Of a stretch of DNA of 64,000 bases, positions 26,448-34,449 are shown piece after piece (the stretch's first letter is position 1; the number at the start of each line of letters is the position of its first letter). The translations under genes were made by a program, and so were the position numbers. The DNA lies in contig NZ_UETR01000003.1 in the NCBI RefSeq assembly GCF_900491745.1, forward strand, positions 372,001 to 436,000, in the 5' to 3' direction. The DNA comes from Amarolinea aalborgensis. GTDB lineage: Bacteria; Chloroflexota; Anaerolineae; SSC4; Amarolineaceae. The notes under the pieces are model-generated. The model did not search any database. It worked only from the letters and a program-made list of their open reading frames with translations, and was not told the origin of the DNA.

Positions 26448-26476
26448 ATCTTACCTGATTCAATTCGCTTTGTCAA
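26448..26476 (-). promoter_or_regulatory. Promoter of the SRP RNA
   Basis: On the minus strand: TTGACA (26471-26476), 17-bp spacer and TAAGAT (26448-26453). The predicted start is near 26441-26444, at the 5' end of the RNA. Confidence 0.85.
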
Positions 26477-26484
26477 AGAAAACA

Positions 26485-26518
26485 ACAGCCCTCGCCGTGG
26501 ACACACGGCAAAGGCTGT
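26485..26518 (-). terminator. Terminator of tRNA-Ser(GGA)
   Basis: Nested stems acagcc/ggctgt and gccgtg/cacggc around a gaca loop. On the minus strand it is followed by TTGTTTTCTTT. It abuts the SRP RNA -35 box. Confidence 0.75.
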
Positions 26519-26520
26519 GT

Positions 26521-26613
<93 letters not shown>

Positions 26614-26627
26614 TCGTCGCGGCGCAG

Positions 26628-26656
26628 ATTATAACAGGCAAGGCCTGTTTGGCCAA
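26628..26656 (-). promoter_or_regulatory. Promoter of tRNA-Ser(GGA)
   Basis: On the minus strand: TTGGCC (26651-26656), 17-bp spacer and TATAAT (26628-26633). Confidence 0.65.
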
Positions 26657-26734
26657 ATAACAAGCGGCTTGCACTGCTCAAACGGCATGATACGGGTCAT
26701 GGCGGTGGGAGCTTGGGTCATGCACAATGACACG

Positions 26735-26772
26735 ACAAAAAAGTGCGGTGCACGTAATCACGTACACCGCAC
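26735..26772 (-). terminator. Terminator of tRNA-Ser(CGA)
   Basis: gtgcggtg-c-acgt pairs with acgt-a-caccgcac (26743-26772) with one mismatch. A run of six T residues follows on the minus strand. Confidence 0.88.
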
Positions 26773-26778
26773 CTCTGA

Positions 26779-26869
<91 letters not shown>

Positions 26870-26882
26870 CCGAATCGGGGCG

Positions 26883-26911
26883 ATTATAGCACAGCCATTG
26901 GGTTGTCGCAA
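26883..26911 (-). promoter_or_regulatory. Promoter of tRNA-Ser(CGA)
   Basis: On the minus strand: TTGCGA (26906-26911), 17-bp spacer and TATAAT (26883-26888), 14 bp before the tRNA. It is divergent from the allH-like gene. Confidence 0.65.
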
Positions 26912-26937
26912 AAGCATTGGGGGCGAACGATCAACCG

Positions 26938-27780
26938 ATGATCACCCGACCGGCGGGCCACGCGTTGTCCGCCATCTGCATTGGCCCGCTGGCGCATGCT
27001 GTGTTGGCGCAGCAGCCGCCGCCTGCCGCGGCCGTGTTGAGCGCGCATCGCCAGGTCGTCAATCTCATGACCCCAACCGGCGACCTGTTGACATTGGCGG
27101 CCGCGGCGATGGGCGCCGGGCCTTTCAACATCATCCTGGACCGATGGCCGGCGGGCATGATGGATTTGGCGCCTGGCCTCGCCGCGACGTTGACAGCGTC
27201 CAGTCTGCACATCGGGGCATGGCGCATTGACCTGGAACAGGCCCAATGCTGGCATCTGCAGCCAAGCTGGCGTCAGTTGGCGCACGCGCCAGCCCTCGTC
27301 GAAGGGATCGCTGCGCTGCGGCGCTGCCTGATGCATGAGCCAGCCTGGCCGTTAGCCCGCCATCTCGACCGCACCACGGCGCTTGCCTTGCAGGCGCGGG
27401 TTGACGCGCTCAGGCTGGCGTCCACGACCACCGCGCAGGCCGACGCGCTGGCGGCGCTGATCGGGCTTGGTCCTGGCCTCACGCCGGCCGGCGATGACTG
27501 GCTGGCCGGGTGGCTGATCCGTTGGCGCCTGGACGCGGCGCATGCCGACGCCGCAGCCGCCCCGCCCCTGTGCACAGCGGATCTGGGGGGAACCACGCGG
27601 CTCAGCCAGGCTCTCCTGCGCGCAGCTTACGCAGGCTGGGTGGACGCGGCATGGCAGAATTTGTTGGCCGCGCTGTCGTACAACCACGCGGGCGCGATTC
27701 ACCAACACGCGCGCCGCATCTTGCAGCACGGCGCCACCTCTGGCTGCGCCATGCTGGCCGGGTTCTTGCACAGCATCTAG
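26938..27780 (+). CDS. allH: AllH-like (DUF2877) subunit of oxamate carbamoyltransferase
   Basis: This 280-aa protein carries the DUF2877 signature GLGPGLTPAGDDWLAGWL. In E. coli the DUF2877 protein (YlbF/AllH) works with FdrA (AllF) and DUF1116 (AllG) as the oxamate carbamoyltransferase of anaerobic allantoin breakdown, which makes carbamoyl phosphate. All three genes are here in order, which supports the assignment. The substrate in this organism is unproven and no carbamate kinase gene is visible. ATG 26938 is chosen over TTG 26917; neither has a strong ribosome-binding site. Confidence 0.8.
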   Translation: MITRPAGHALSAICIGPLAHAVLAQQPPPAAAVLSAHRQVVNLMTPTGDLLTLAAAAMGAGPFNIILDRWPAGMMDLAPGLAATLTASSLHIGAWRIDLEQAQCWHLQPSWRQLAHAPALVEGIAALRRCLMHEPAWPLARHLDRTTALALQARVDALRLASTTTAQADALAALIGLGPGLTPAGDDWLAGWLIRWRLDAAHADAAAAPPLCTADLGGTTRLSQALLRAAYAGWVDAAWQNLLAALSYNHAGAIHQHARRILQHGATSGCAMLAGFLHSI

Positions 27781-27849
27781 GGCGCACAGGCCGCCAGCTT
27801 CTGCGGCGGCGAATGCTGCGCCTATCACAAAGGCAATAGGAGTTCACTC

Positions 27850-28077
27850 TTGACGAAATCATCACAACCGCAGCGCCTGTCGGCTGGGCGCCGCATCTAC
27901 AGTTTTTTCTTTTGGATCGTTGTCTACGTGGTAGGCATGGCCGCGGGCAGCGGCCTGGCCTGGTTCTTTGGGGCCGGCCTTGACCTGCAAATTGCGGTCG
28001 GCTTTTTCGGCGGCGTCATTCTGCTCTTCGTTACCAACCGCTGGGTTCGCCGCGTCAAATTTCCCGCGCAACGCTAA
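27850..28077 (+). CDS. Small two-helix membrane protein
   Basis: This 75-aa protein has two predicted membrane helices (about 18-41, beginning FFFWIVVYVVG, and 45-64, with IAVGFFGGVILLF) and basic ends. It starts at TTG 27850 with AGGAG at 27838-27842. It lies between allH and allF, so it is probably co-transcribed. No family is recognised, and a link to the carbamoyltransferase is only positional. Confidence 0.65.
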   Translation: MTKSSQPQRLSAGRRIYSFFFWIVVYVVGMAAGSGLAWFFGAGLDLQIAVGFFGGVILLFVTNRWVRRVKFPAQR

Positions 28078-28110
28078 AACATCTTCGACAGAAGAACCAA
28101 AGGAGGGTCA

Positions 28111-29670
28111 ATGCCGACTCGAACACTGATCAAACGCTCAGAATACTACGATTCGGTCACGCTGATGCTGGTCGCCAAAGCCCTGCTGGAAGGCCCAGGC
28201 GTCGAGGATGCGGCCGTGGTCATGGCGACGGCCGCCAACCGGGACATCCTGGCGCAAGCCGGTCTGCTGGTGGGAGAAGCGCTGACCGCCGCGCCGGATG
28301 ACCTTGTGATTGCGGTGCGCGCGATTAGCGATGACGTGTGTGACCAGGCCCTGACCTCAGCCAATGCGCTGCTCATCGCAAGCCGCAAGCGCGGCGCGGC
28401 GACCGGGGCCGCGCGGCGCTCGCGCGGCCTGGCCGCGGCGCTCAAGGATCATCCGAGCGCCAATGTGGTGGTGGTCTCCGTGTCCGGGCAATACGCCGGC
28501 CAGGAAGCGCGCACGGCGTTGGCGCACGGGCGCCACGTGCTGCTCTTCAGCGACAACGTGCCCCTGGCCGAGGAAATTGCGCTCAAGCAGATGGCGCAGC
28601 AGCGCGGCCTCCTGATGATGGGGCCGGATGCCGGCACCGCCATCGTCAATGGGATCGCGCTTGGTTTTGCCAACGCCGTGCCGCGCGGACCCGTAGGTGT
28701 CGTCGGCGCCGCGGGCACCGGAATCCAGGGCGTTACCAGCGCGCTGGCGCGTGGGGGCGTAGGCATTTCACAGGCGCTGGGCACCGGGGGCCGCGACCTG
28801 AAAGCTGAGGTCGGTGGATTGATGATGCAGCAGGGCCTGGCCGCGCTCGTGGCCGACCCGATGACGGAAGTCATTGTGCTCATTTCCAAACCCCCGGCGC
28901 CTGACGTCACGACCGCCGTCCTACACCTGGTGGGCGGCAGTCACAAACCAGTGGTTGTCTGCTTCCTGGGCGGCGATGCGGCGTTGATCGAGGCTGAGGG
29001 CGGCATCGCGGCTGGGTCGCTGGAAGAAGCCGCGCGGCTGGCCGCGGCGCTGGCGCAGGGCCAGGCTGCGGCCGCGGCGAAGGGCAAGTTCCACCGCGAG
29101 CTGCTGGCGCTGGCGGATGTAGCCCAGGCTGCGCGCGGGACGCTGAAGCCTGAAGCGCGCTTCATCCGCGGGCTATTCTGCGGCGGCACTTTCTGCTACG
29201 AAGCGCAAATGCTCCTGCTGCAGCATCAGCCAGAGGTTTACTCCAACGCCCCCTTCCCCGGCGCCAAGCAGCTTCCCAGCGCGCTCGCCAGCCGCGGTCA
29301 TAGCTGCGTTGACTTGGGCGAGGATGAATTCACCCAGGGGCGCTTGCATCCGATGCTCGATCCCAGTCTGCGCAACAAGCGCCTGCTGCAAGAAGCGGCC
29401 GATCCAAGCGTGGGCGTGATCCTACTGGACGTGGTGCTGGGCTACGGCGCGCACGAAGATCCAGCGGGCGCAGTCGTCGAAGCGATTCGTGAGGCGCAGC
29501 AGCGCCTGACGGCTGAAAAACGCACTATCGCCTTCGTGGCATCTGTGTGCGGCACGGCCGACGACCCGCAGAACCTGAGCGATCAGGAGGCCAAGCTGCG
29601 TGCAGTCGGCGTGTTGGTTGTGGAGAGCAATGCCGCGGCCGCCACTCTGGCCGGTATGATTGTTCGCTGA
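28111..29670 (+). CDS. allF: FdrA/AllF subunit of oxamate carbamoyltransferase
   Basis: This 519-aa FdrA-family protein resembles the succinyl-CoA synthetase alpha subunit. It starts with an FdrA-specific N-terminal domain (YYDSVTLMLVAKALLEGPGV), then Rossmann-type GPVGVVGAAGTGIQGVTSAL (about 191-210) and a ligase-CoA domain with FIRGLFCGGTFCYEAQ. FdrA, DUF1116 and DUF2877 proteins form the AllFGH enzyme in E. coli. AAGGAGG precedes the ATG at a good distance. allG starts 30 bp downstream. Confidence 0.88.
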   Translation: MPTRTLIKRSEYYDSVTLMLVAKALLEGPGVEDAAVVMATAANRDILAQAGLLVGEALTAAPDDLVIAVRAISDDVCDQALTSANALLIASRKRGAATGAARRSRGLAAALKDHPSANVVVVSVSGQYAGQEARTALAHGRHVLLFSDNVPLAEEIALKQMAQQRGLLMMGPDAGTAIVNGIALGFANAVPRGPVGVVGAAGTGIQGVTSALARGGVGISQALGTGGRDLKAEVGGLMMQQGLAALVADPMTEVIVLISKPPAPDVTTAVLHLVGGSHKPVVVCFLGGDAALIEAEGGIAAGSLEEAARLAAALAQGQAAAAAKGKFHRELLALADVAQAARGTLKPEARFIRGLFCGGTFCYEAQMLLLQHQPEVYSNAPFPGAKQLPSALASRGHSCVDLGEDEFTQGRLHPMLDPSLRNKRLLQEAADPSVGVILLDVVLGYGAHEDPAGAVVEAIREAQQRLTAEKRTIAFVASVCGTADDPQNLSDQEAKLRAVGVLVVESNAAAATLAGMIVR

Positions 29671-29700
29671 GCGCCGCGCCACAAAGGAGTCAAGGGGACG

Positions 29701-31092
29701 ATGGAGAAAATACTCGAGCTTTTTTCACAGCCACTCAAGCCGGTGAATGTGGGGCTGGAATCCTTCCTGGACAGCATGACGAGTCAGGGCGCTGAGGTGG
29801 TCGCGGTGGACTGGCGACCGCCCGTGCCTGGTTATGTCGAGTTGACGCACACACGCGGCGGCGTTGACATCGAAGCCGCCAACGACGAGGCCCTGCGGCG
29901 CATCAACGCCGGGCGTCCCATGCTGGTGGACATGGGCATTGCGCGCGACGCCATTCCGGGCTACCATGCGCGGCTCATCTGCCATGCTGGCCCACCCATC
30001 ACCTGGGAGCGGATGTGCGGCCCGCAACGCGGAGCCGTGATGGGCGCAATCCTATACGAAGGCTGGGCGGACACGCCCGAAGCCGCCGCCGCATTGGCGG
30101 CATCGGGTGACATCGAATTCGCGCCCTGCCACCATTACCACGCCACCGGGCCGATGGCCGGCATCATCAGTCCTTCGATGCCCGTTTTTGTGCTGCGCAA
30201 CGACGAATTTGGCGCGGCTGCCTATGCCACGCTGAACGAGGGCCTGGGCAAAGTGCTGCGCTACGGCGCCTACGGAGCTGACGTCATCGCGCGGCTGAAA
30301 TGGATGGAGCAGACGCTCTATCCGGCCCTGGCGCGTGCGCTGAGCCGACGGGGACCGGTTGATTTGCGCAGCATGATTGCGCAGGCGCTGCACATGGGCG
30401 ACGAATGTCACAATCGCAACAAGGCCGGCACCTCGCTCTTTCTGCGCGCCATCGGTCCGGCCCTGGCCGAGACCTCCGATGGCGCGACGACGGCGGCGGT
30501 CCTGCGCTTCATGGATGGCAACGACCACTTCTTCCTAAACCTCTCGATGCCGGCCATGAAGGCCATGCTCCTGCCGGCCGAAAACATCGAGGGCTGCACC
30601 ATCGTGACGACGATGGCGCGCAACGGCACCGATTTCGGTATTCGGGTCAGCGGCGCCGGCCAGCGCTGGTTCACCTGCGAATCGGGCATGCCGGTTGGTC
30701 TTTTCTTTCCTGGCTTCACGCAGGCCGACGCCAATCGCGACATCGGCGACAGCACCATCACCGAGACCGGCGGCATTGGCGGCTTTGCGTTGGCTGGCGC
30801 GCCAGCCATCGTGCAGTTCGTCGGCGGTACACCCACGGACGCGCTGAATGCCACCCTGGAGATGTACGAAATCTGCGCCGGAGAGCATGCCAGCTTTACA
30901 ATCCCAGCGCTCAATTTCCGCGGCACGCCGCTTGGCATTGATGTACGCAAGGTCATGGCTAGCGGCCTGACTCCCCGCCTGAACACAGGCATTGCGCACA
31001 AAGAAGCCGGCGTGGGCATGGTAGGCGCCGGGCTGCTCACCGCGCCGCTCGACTGTTTCAAGGCGGCCTTTGCCGCGCTCACGGCATTGTAA
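29701..31092 (+). CDS. allG: AllG (DUF1116) subunit of oxamate carbamoyltransferase
   Basis: This 463-aa DUF1116 protein matches the YlbE/AllG family. Conserved stretches include FNVGLESF-like NVGLESFLDSM, CHAGPPITWERMCGPQRGA, ARNGTDFGIRVSG and GMVGAGLLTAP. It is the third component of the oxamate-carbamoyltransferase-type complex with AllF and AllH. AAGGAG lies just upstream. It is the last gene of the cluster; a hairpin at 31198 follows. Confidence 0.87.
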   Translation: MEKILELFSQPLKPVNVGLESFLDSMTSQGAEVVAVDWRPPVPGYVELTHTRGGVDIEAANDEALRRINAGRPMLVDMGIARDAIPGYHARLICHAGPPITWERMCGPQRGAVMGAILYEGWADTPEAAAALAASGDIEFAPCHHYHATGPMAGIISPSMPVFVLRNDEFGAAAYATLNEGLGKVLRYGAYGADVIARLKWMEQTLYPALARALSRRGPVDLRSMIAQALHMGDECHNRNKAGTSLFLRAIGPALAETSDGATTAAVLRFMDGNDHFFLNLSMPAMKAMLLPAENIEGCTIVTTMARNGTDFGIRVSGAGQRWFTCESGMPVGLFFPGFTQADANRDIGDSTITETGGIGGFALAGAPAIVQFVGGTPTDALNATLEMYEICAGEHASFTIPALNFRGTPLGIDVRKVMASGLTPRLNTGIAHKEAGVGMVGAGLLTAPLDCFKAAFAALTAL

Positions 31093-31197
31093 GCGCCTGG
31101 TAGATTGTCTGGAACTTACGCCTGCGCGACTGCGTCCACAAGGCGCAGTTCTGCAATGATCCCCTGCCTCATGTGACTAGCCGCCACATCATCGTGG

Positions 31198-31231
31198 CCC
31201 GGCGCTGAACGCTGCCCCGTTCAGCGCCGGG
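31198..31231 (+). terminator. Hairpin after allG
   Basis: A 13-bp perfect stem (31198-31210 with 31219-31231) around an 8-nt loop, without a T-run. It separates allG from the VWA lipoprotein gene. Confidence 0.6.
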
Positions 31232-31326
31232 GGCAGCGGCGGCCACGGTTGAGCCAGGCCGAGGATTGCGCGGCGGCCGCCTTGATGGAGCCTGCCGCCA
31301 CCAGGCAAACAGGAGAAAGATCTACC

Positions 31327-33144
31327 ATGTCTGCGCATTGTTTGTTTTCAGCCCATCGTAGTCGTTGCGGCGTTCGCCGCGTGCCCATGGCGATTTCCAT
31401 CGCCACGCTGCTTGTCGTGCTGGCGGTTACGGTGAGCGCATGCGCCCCAGCCGCATCCAATTCCACGGCCACACCGACGCCCGAACCGAGCGCGACGTCC
31501 ACGCCAGCGCCCGAACCGAGCGCGACGTCCACGCCAACCAGCCTGCCCACAACGCCCGTTCAGGCCACCGTGCCAGTTCAGGCCACTGTGGTGATCCAGG
31601 TCATGCCAACGCCCTCACCCGGGGCATCGGGACAAAAAGACACCCAGGTCTTTCCGCTGCAGATAGCCCCTGCGCCACGCACGGGCTTGCCGCCGCAAAT
31701 GGCTCCGGCGCAAGTCACACCCTGCTGCTCCACCGGCGGCAGCACCACGGTGAACGGCGAGCCGTATGATGCTACTTTCTTCGAGAACTACGGCACCAAT
31801 CCCTTCATTGATACGGAGGACGACCATCTTTCGACTTTTGCCCTGGATGTGGACACGGCATCCTACACGGTCGTGCGTCGCTTTTTGCGCGACGGCAACT
31901 GGCCTGACAAAGACGCTGTGCGCGTCGAAGAGATTCTGAACTACTTCACCTGGAACTACCCTGATCCGGAGCAGGGCGATTTTGGCATCTACCTGGAAGG
32001 GGCGCCGTCGCCCTTCGGCGGCGACAAGTATTGGCTGGTCAAAATTGGCGTGCAAGGCCGTCACGTCACCGCCGAACAACGCCAAGACGCCATGCTGACC
32101 TTTGTGATTGATGTCTCTGGCTCCATGGGCGCGGAGAACCGCCTGGGCCTGGTGCAGCGTTCCCTGCGCCTGCTGGTGAACGAGCTGCGTCCGACGGATC
32201 GTGTTGCGATTGTGGTCTACGGCAGCAATGCGCGTCTGGCGCTGCCCCCCACCAGCGGTCGTGAGCGCGACGCCATTCTCGGCGCCATTGATCGGCTAGA
32301 ACCAGAGGGCGCCACGAACGCGGCCGCAGGCCTGCAACTGGCCTATGACGTGGCAAGCCAGGCGTACCGTGAGGGCGGCATCAACCGCCTGATCCTGTGC
32401 TCGGATGGTGTGGCCAATGTGGGGATCACCGACGCCAACGGCATTTTGAGTACGGTGGAGCGGTTTGCGCGGCTTAACATGGCCCTATCCACCGTCGGTT
32501 TTGGCATGGGTAACTTCAATGATATCCTGATGGAGCAGTTGGCAGACAAGGGCAACGGCGCCTACGCTTATGTAGACACGTTGGAAGAAGCGCGGCGCAT
32601 CTTTGTCGAAAACCTGACCGGCACGCTGCAAACCATCGCCAAGGACGCCAAGATGCAGGTTGAATTCAACCCGCAGGTGGTCAGCCGTTACCGGCTCCTG
32701 GGGTATGAGAACCGGGACGTAGCCGACCAGGACTTCCGTAACGACAGGGTGGATGCCGGCGAAGTGGGCGCCGGGCACAGCGTCACGGCGCTGGTCGAAA
32801 TCAAATTCCACGAGGGCGCGCCCACCAACGGCCAGGCCCTGGTGGCTCGAATTCGCTACCAGAAACCAGAGACCGGCGAGGTGATCGAGCAAGAGGCCTC
32901 CCTGGCCGGCGAAGACTTCCAGGCGCGCTTCGAGGCCGCCTCGGCCGAGTTTCAGGCGGCGGCCGCCGTGGCTGAATACGCCGAAATCCTGCGCCAGTCG
33001 TACTGGGCCAAGGAAAGCCGCATGACCGACGTGCTGGCCCTGGTGCGGCGTCTGCAGGACAACCCGGCGCATCAGGGAGTGTTGGCAGAACAGATGATGG
33101 ACTTCAGCAGTCTGGTCGCTCAAGCGGCTGGCCTGCAGCGATAG
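31327..33144 (+). CDS. VWA-domain lipoprotein (YfbK-like)
   Basis: This 605-aa protein has a lipoprotein signal (IATLLVVLAVTVSAC), a Pro/Thr/Ser-rich spacer with the repeated PEPSATSTPAPEPSATSTP, then the YfbK-type N-terminal region (LSTFALDVDTASYTVVRRFL). A von Willebrand factor A domain follows with MIDAS motif DVSGSMG (D262), and a C-terminal domain with HSVTALVEIKF. It should be tethered outside the membrane and bind a metal-dependent ligand. The ligand is unknown. ATG 31327 with AGGAGA upstream is preferred over the TTG at 31249. Confidence 0.87.
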   Translation: MSAHCLFSAHRSRCGVRRVPMAISIATLLVVLAVTVSACAPAASNSTATPTPEPSATSTPAPEPSATSTPTSLPTTPVQATVPVQATVVIQVMPTPSPGASGQKDTQVFPLQIAPAPRTGLPPQMAPAQVTPCCSTGGSTTVNGEPYDATFFENYGTNPFIDTEDDHLSTFALDVDTASYTVVRRFLRDGNWPDKDAVRVEEILNYFTWNYPDPEQGDFGIYLEGAPSPFGGDKYWLVKIGVQGRHVTAEQRQDAMLTFVIDVSGSMGAENRLGLVQRSLRLLVNELRPTDRVAIVVYGSNARLALPPTSGRERDAILGAIDRLEPEGATNAAAGLQLAYDVASQAYREGGINRLILCSDGVANVGITDANGILSTVERFARLNMALSTVGFGMGNFNDILMEQLADKGNGAYAYVDTLEEARRIFVENLTGTLQTIAKDAKMQVEFNPQVVSRYRLLGYENRDVADQDFRNDRVDAGEVGAGHSVTALVEIKFHEGAPTNGQALVARIRYQKPETGEVIEQEASLAGEDFQARFEAASAEFQAAAAVAEYAEILRQSYWAKESRMTDVLALVRRLQDNPAHQGVLAEQMMDFSSLVAQAAGLQR

Positions 33145-33287
33145 CATCGGACCCTGCGGGGCGCAGATTGGCGTCTGCGCCCCCGCCGCCGACCCACATC
33201 CGCCTCTTTGTCTGCACCACCTGGGCATGTGATCCTCTTGTTTGACTGTGCGCGACCCCTGAAATCGCTGAACGCAGCGCGGCTTGC

Positions 33288-33316
33288 TTGCTCACACTTC
33301 GCACGCGTGGTATAAT
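33288..33316 (+). promoter_or_regulatory. Promoter of the Crp/Fnr-type regulator gene
   Basis: TTGCTC (33288-33293), 17-bp spacer and TATAAT (33311-33316). The predicted leader is about 55 nt. Confidence 0.7.
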
Positions 33317-33376
33317 TTGGCCGTTGTCTGCAGAACAACGCCACACGCAACCGGGACCGAAAGCAGCGAGCAAGCA

Positions 33377-34078
33377 ATGGATAAACTCCAGTTCAATATG
33401 GTACAGGTGGTCCGCACGGTCCCCCTCTTTAGCTCGCTAAGCTCTCCGGATTGGGAATCGGTTGCAGAACTCCTCAGCGGTCATTGCTTCCCCAAGGACG
33501 CCTACGTTTGTTTTGAAGGCGATCCGCCTGAGGCCCTGTTCGTCGTCTGGATGGGCCAGATCAAGCTCCTGCGCCACTCCGAGCAGGGTCGCGACGTGGT
33601 ATTGGATGTCATTGGCCCCGGCCACATGTTTGGTGAAATGGCCGTTCTGGATGGCGCGCCCTATGACACGACAGCGCAGTGCCTGGAAGATTCCGCGGTG
33701 GTCACGATTGCGCGCCGCGACTTCTTTGAGTTGGTTCAGCGCTATCCTGCACTCTCCATGGCCGTCATCGGAGAGTTGAGCCGGCGTCTGCGCAACGCGA
33801 CCGACCTGGTGCGCAGCCTGGCTGTGGATCGAGTCGAGCAGCGCATTGCCCGCGTGCTGCTAAAACTGGGCAATGCCACGGGCCGCGTCACGCCAGAAGG
33901 CCTGACCATTGACATTCCTCTCACGCGCCAGGACGTGGCGGACATGACCGGCACGACGGTCGAAAGCGCCATTCGCGTCATGAGCAAACTGCGCCGTCAG
34001 AACCTGATCACCACCCATCGCGGGCGCGTCGTCCTGACCAACGTCGCAGAGCTGCGCGTCGTCGCGGAGAAGTGGTAG
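33377..34078 (+). CDS. Crp/Fnr-family transcriptional regulator
   Basis: This 233-aa protein has an N-terminal cyclic-nucleotide-binding-like beta-roll (about 15-130; FEGDPPEALFVVWMGQIKLL, GPGHMFGEMAVLDGAP), a dimerisation helix and a C-terminal winged helix (LTRQDVADMTGTTVESAIRV). The recognition helix keeps the E...R pair seen in CRP and FNR but has Val where CRP has its first Arg. The N-terminal Cys cluster of FNR is absent. GEMAVLDGAPYDTTAQ differs from the cAMP pocket RTAT, so the ligand is uncertain. The start is moved to ATG 33377 because the promoter overlaps the longer frame. Confidence 0.9.
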   Translation: MDKLQFNMVQVVRTVPLFSSLSSPDWESVAELLSGHCFPKDAYVCFEGDPPEALFVVWMGQIKLLRHSEQGRDVVLDVIGPGHMFGEMAVLDGAPYDTTAQCLEDSAVVTIARRDFFELVQRYPALSMAVIGELSRRLRNATDLVRSLAVDRVEQRIARVLLKLGNATGRVTPEGLTIDIPLTRQDVADMTGTTVESAIRVMSKLRRQNLITTHRGRVVLTNVAELRVVAEKW

Positions 34079-34132
34079 ACGCCAGCCGCCGATCGTCTTA
34101 TCAAATTCGGATAAAATCTAAGCTGCCAGCTA

Positions 34133-34161
34133 TTGACAAATGCCCCTATTTGTGATATGAT
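34133..34161 (+). promoter_or_regulatory. Promoter of the candidate small RNA
   Basis: TTGACA (34133-34138), 17-bp spacer and TATGAT (34156-34161). A perfect CRP-type operator overlaps the -10 box. Confidence 0.85.
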
Positions 34162-34166
34162 TCACA
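34151..34166. promoter_or_regulatory. CRP-type operator, perfect TGTGA-N6-TCACA
   Basis: TGTGA (34151-34155) and TCACA (34162-34166) flank the -10 hexamer exactly. Binding there would block RNA polymerase, so repression is expected. It lies 73 bp past the stop of a Crp/Fnr-type gene, the obvious but unproven binder. Confidence 0.7.
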
Positions 34167-34167
34167 T

Positions 34168-34390
34168 GCCGGTGAGTTTGGGTCTGTAACGGTTGAATAC
34201 GCATGAATCCGGATCGTATTGTGCAACCGGCGACGAGCAGTGGGGGGCTTGGAGTCAGTTGTGATCCAGGGTTGATGGGTCTTTCAAACTGTGAATGACC
34301 CGACTCAGTAGGTTGGTTAGGCACCTGTCTGTTCATCGGTACCTCCTTTCGGTGAATGCCCGGCGTTGGGGGACGCCGGGCATTTGCTTG
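34168..34390 (+). ncRNA. Candidate free-standing regulatory RNA (~220 nt)
   Basis: A strong promoter (34133) and hairpin terminator (34355-34384) bracket about 220 bases with no credible ORF, between the Crp/Fnr gene and the convergent ccm operon. Visible structure includes cggttg-aatacg pairing with cgtatt-(gtg)-caaccg (about 34188-34228), gggtc/gaccc, and gagtc/gactc arms. It is not recognisable as tmRNA or RNase P RNA. A 6S-like RNA is possible on size but unproven. Confidence 0.6.
34355..34384 (+). terminator. Terminator of the candidate small RNA
   Basis: A 12-bp perfect stem (34355-34366 with 34373-34384) around a tggggg loop. Only a short T content follows. Confidence 0.7.
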
Positions 34391-34401
34391 GTCAGAACAA
34401 A

Positions 34402-34426
34402 AAAGCGCACCGTGTTGGTGCGCTTT
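34402..34426. terminator. Bidirectional terminator between small RNA and ccm operon
   Basis: aaagcgcacc pairs with ggtgcgcttt around a gtgtt loop. On the minus strand it is followed by T6, so it ends the ccm operon; on the plus strand it is followed by tctcttt. Confidence 0.85.
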
Positions 34427-34449
34427 CTCTTTCGTTTAGGCCAACTGGG

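Noticed and set aside
34168..34390. Candidate RNA as tmRNA or RNase P RNA
   Set aside because: It is too short, and neither the tmRNA tRNA-like ends nor the conserved RNase P core motif is visible.
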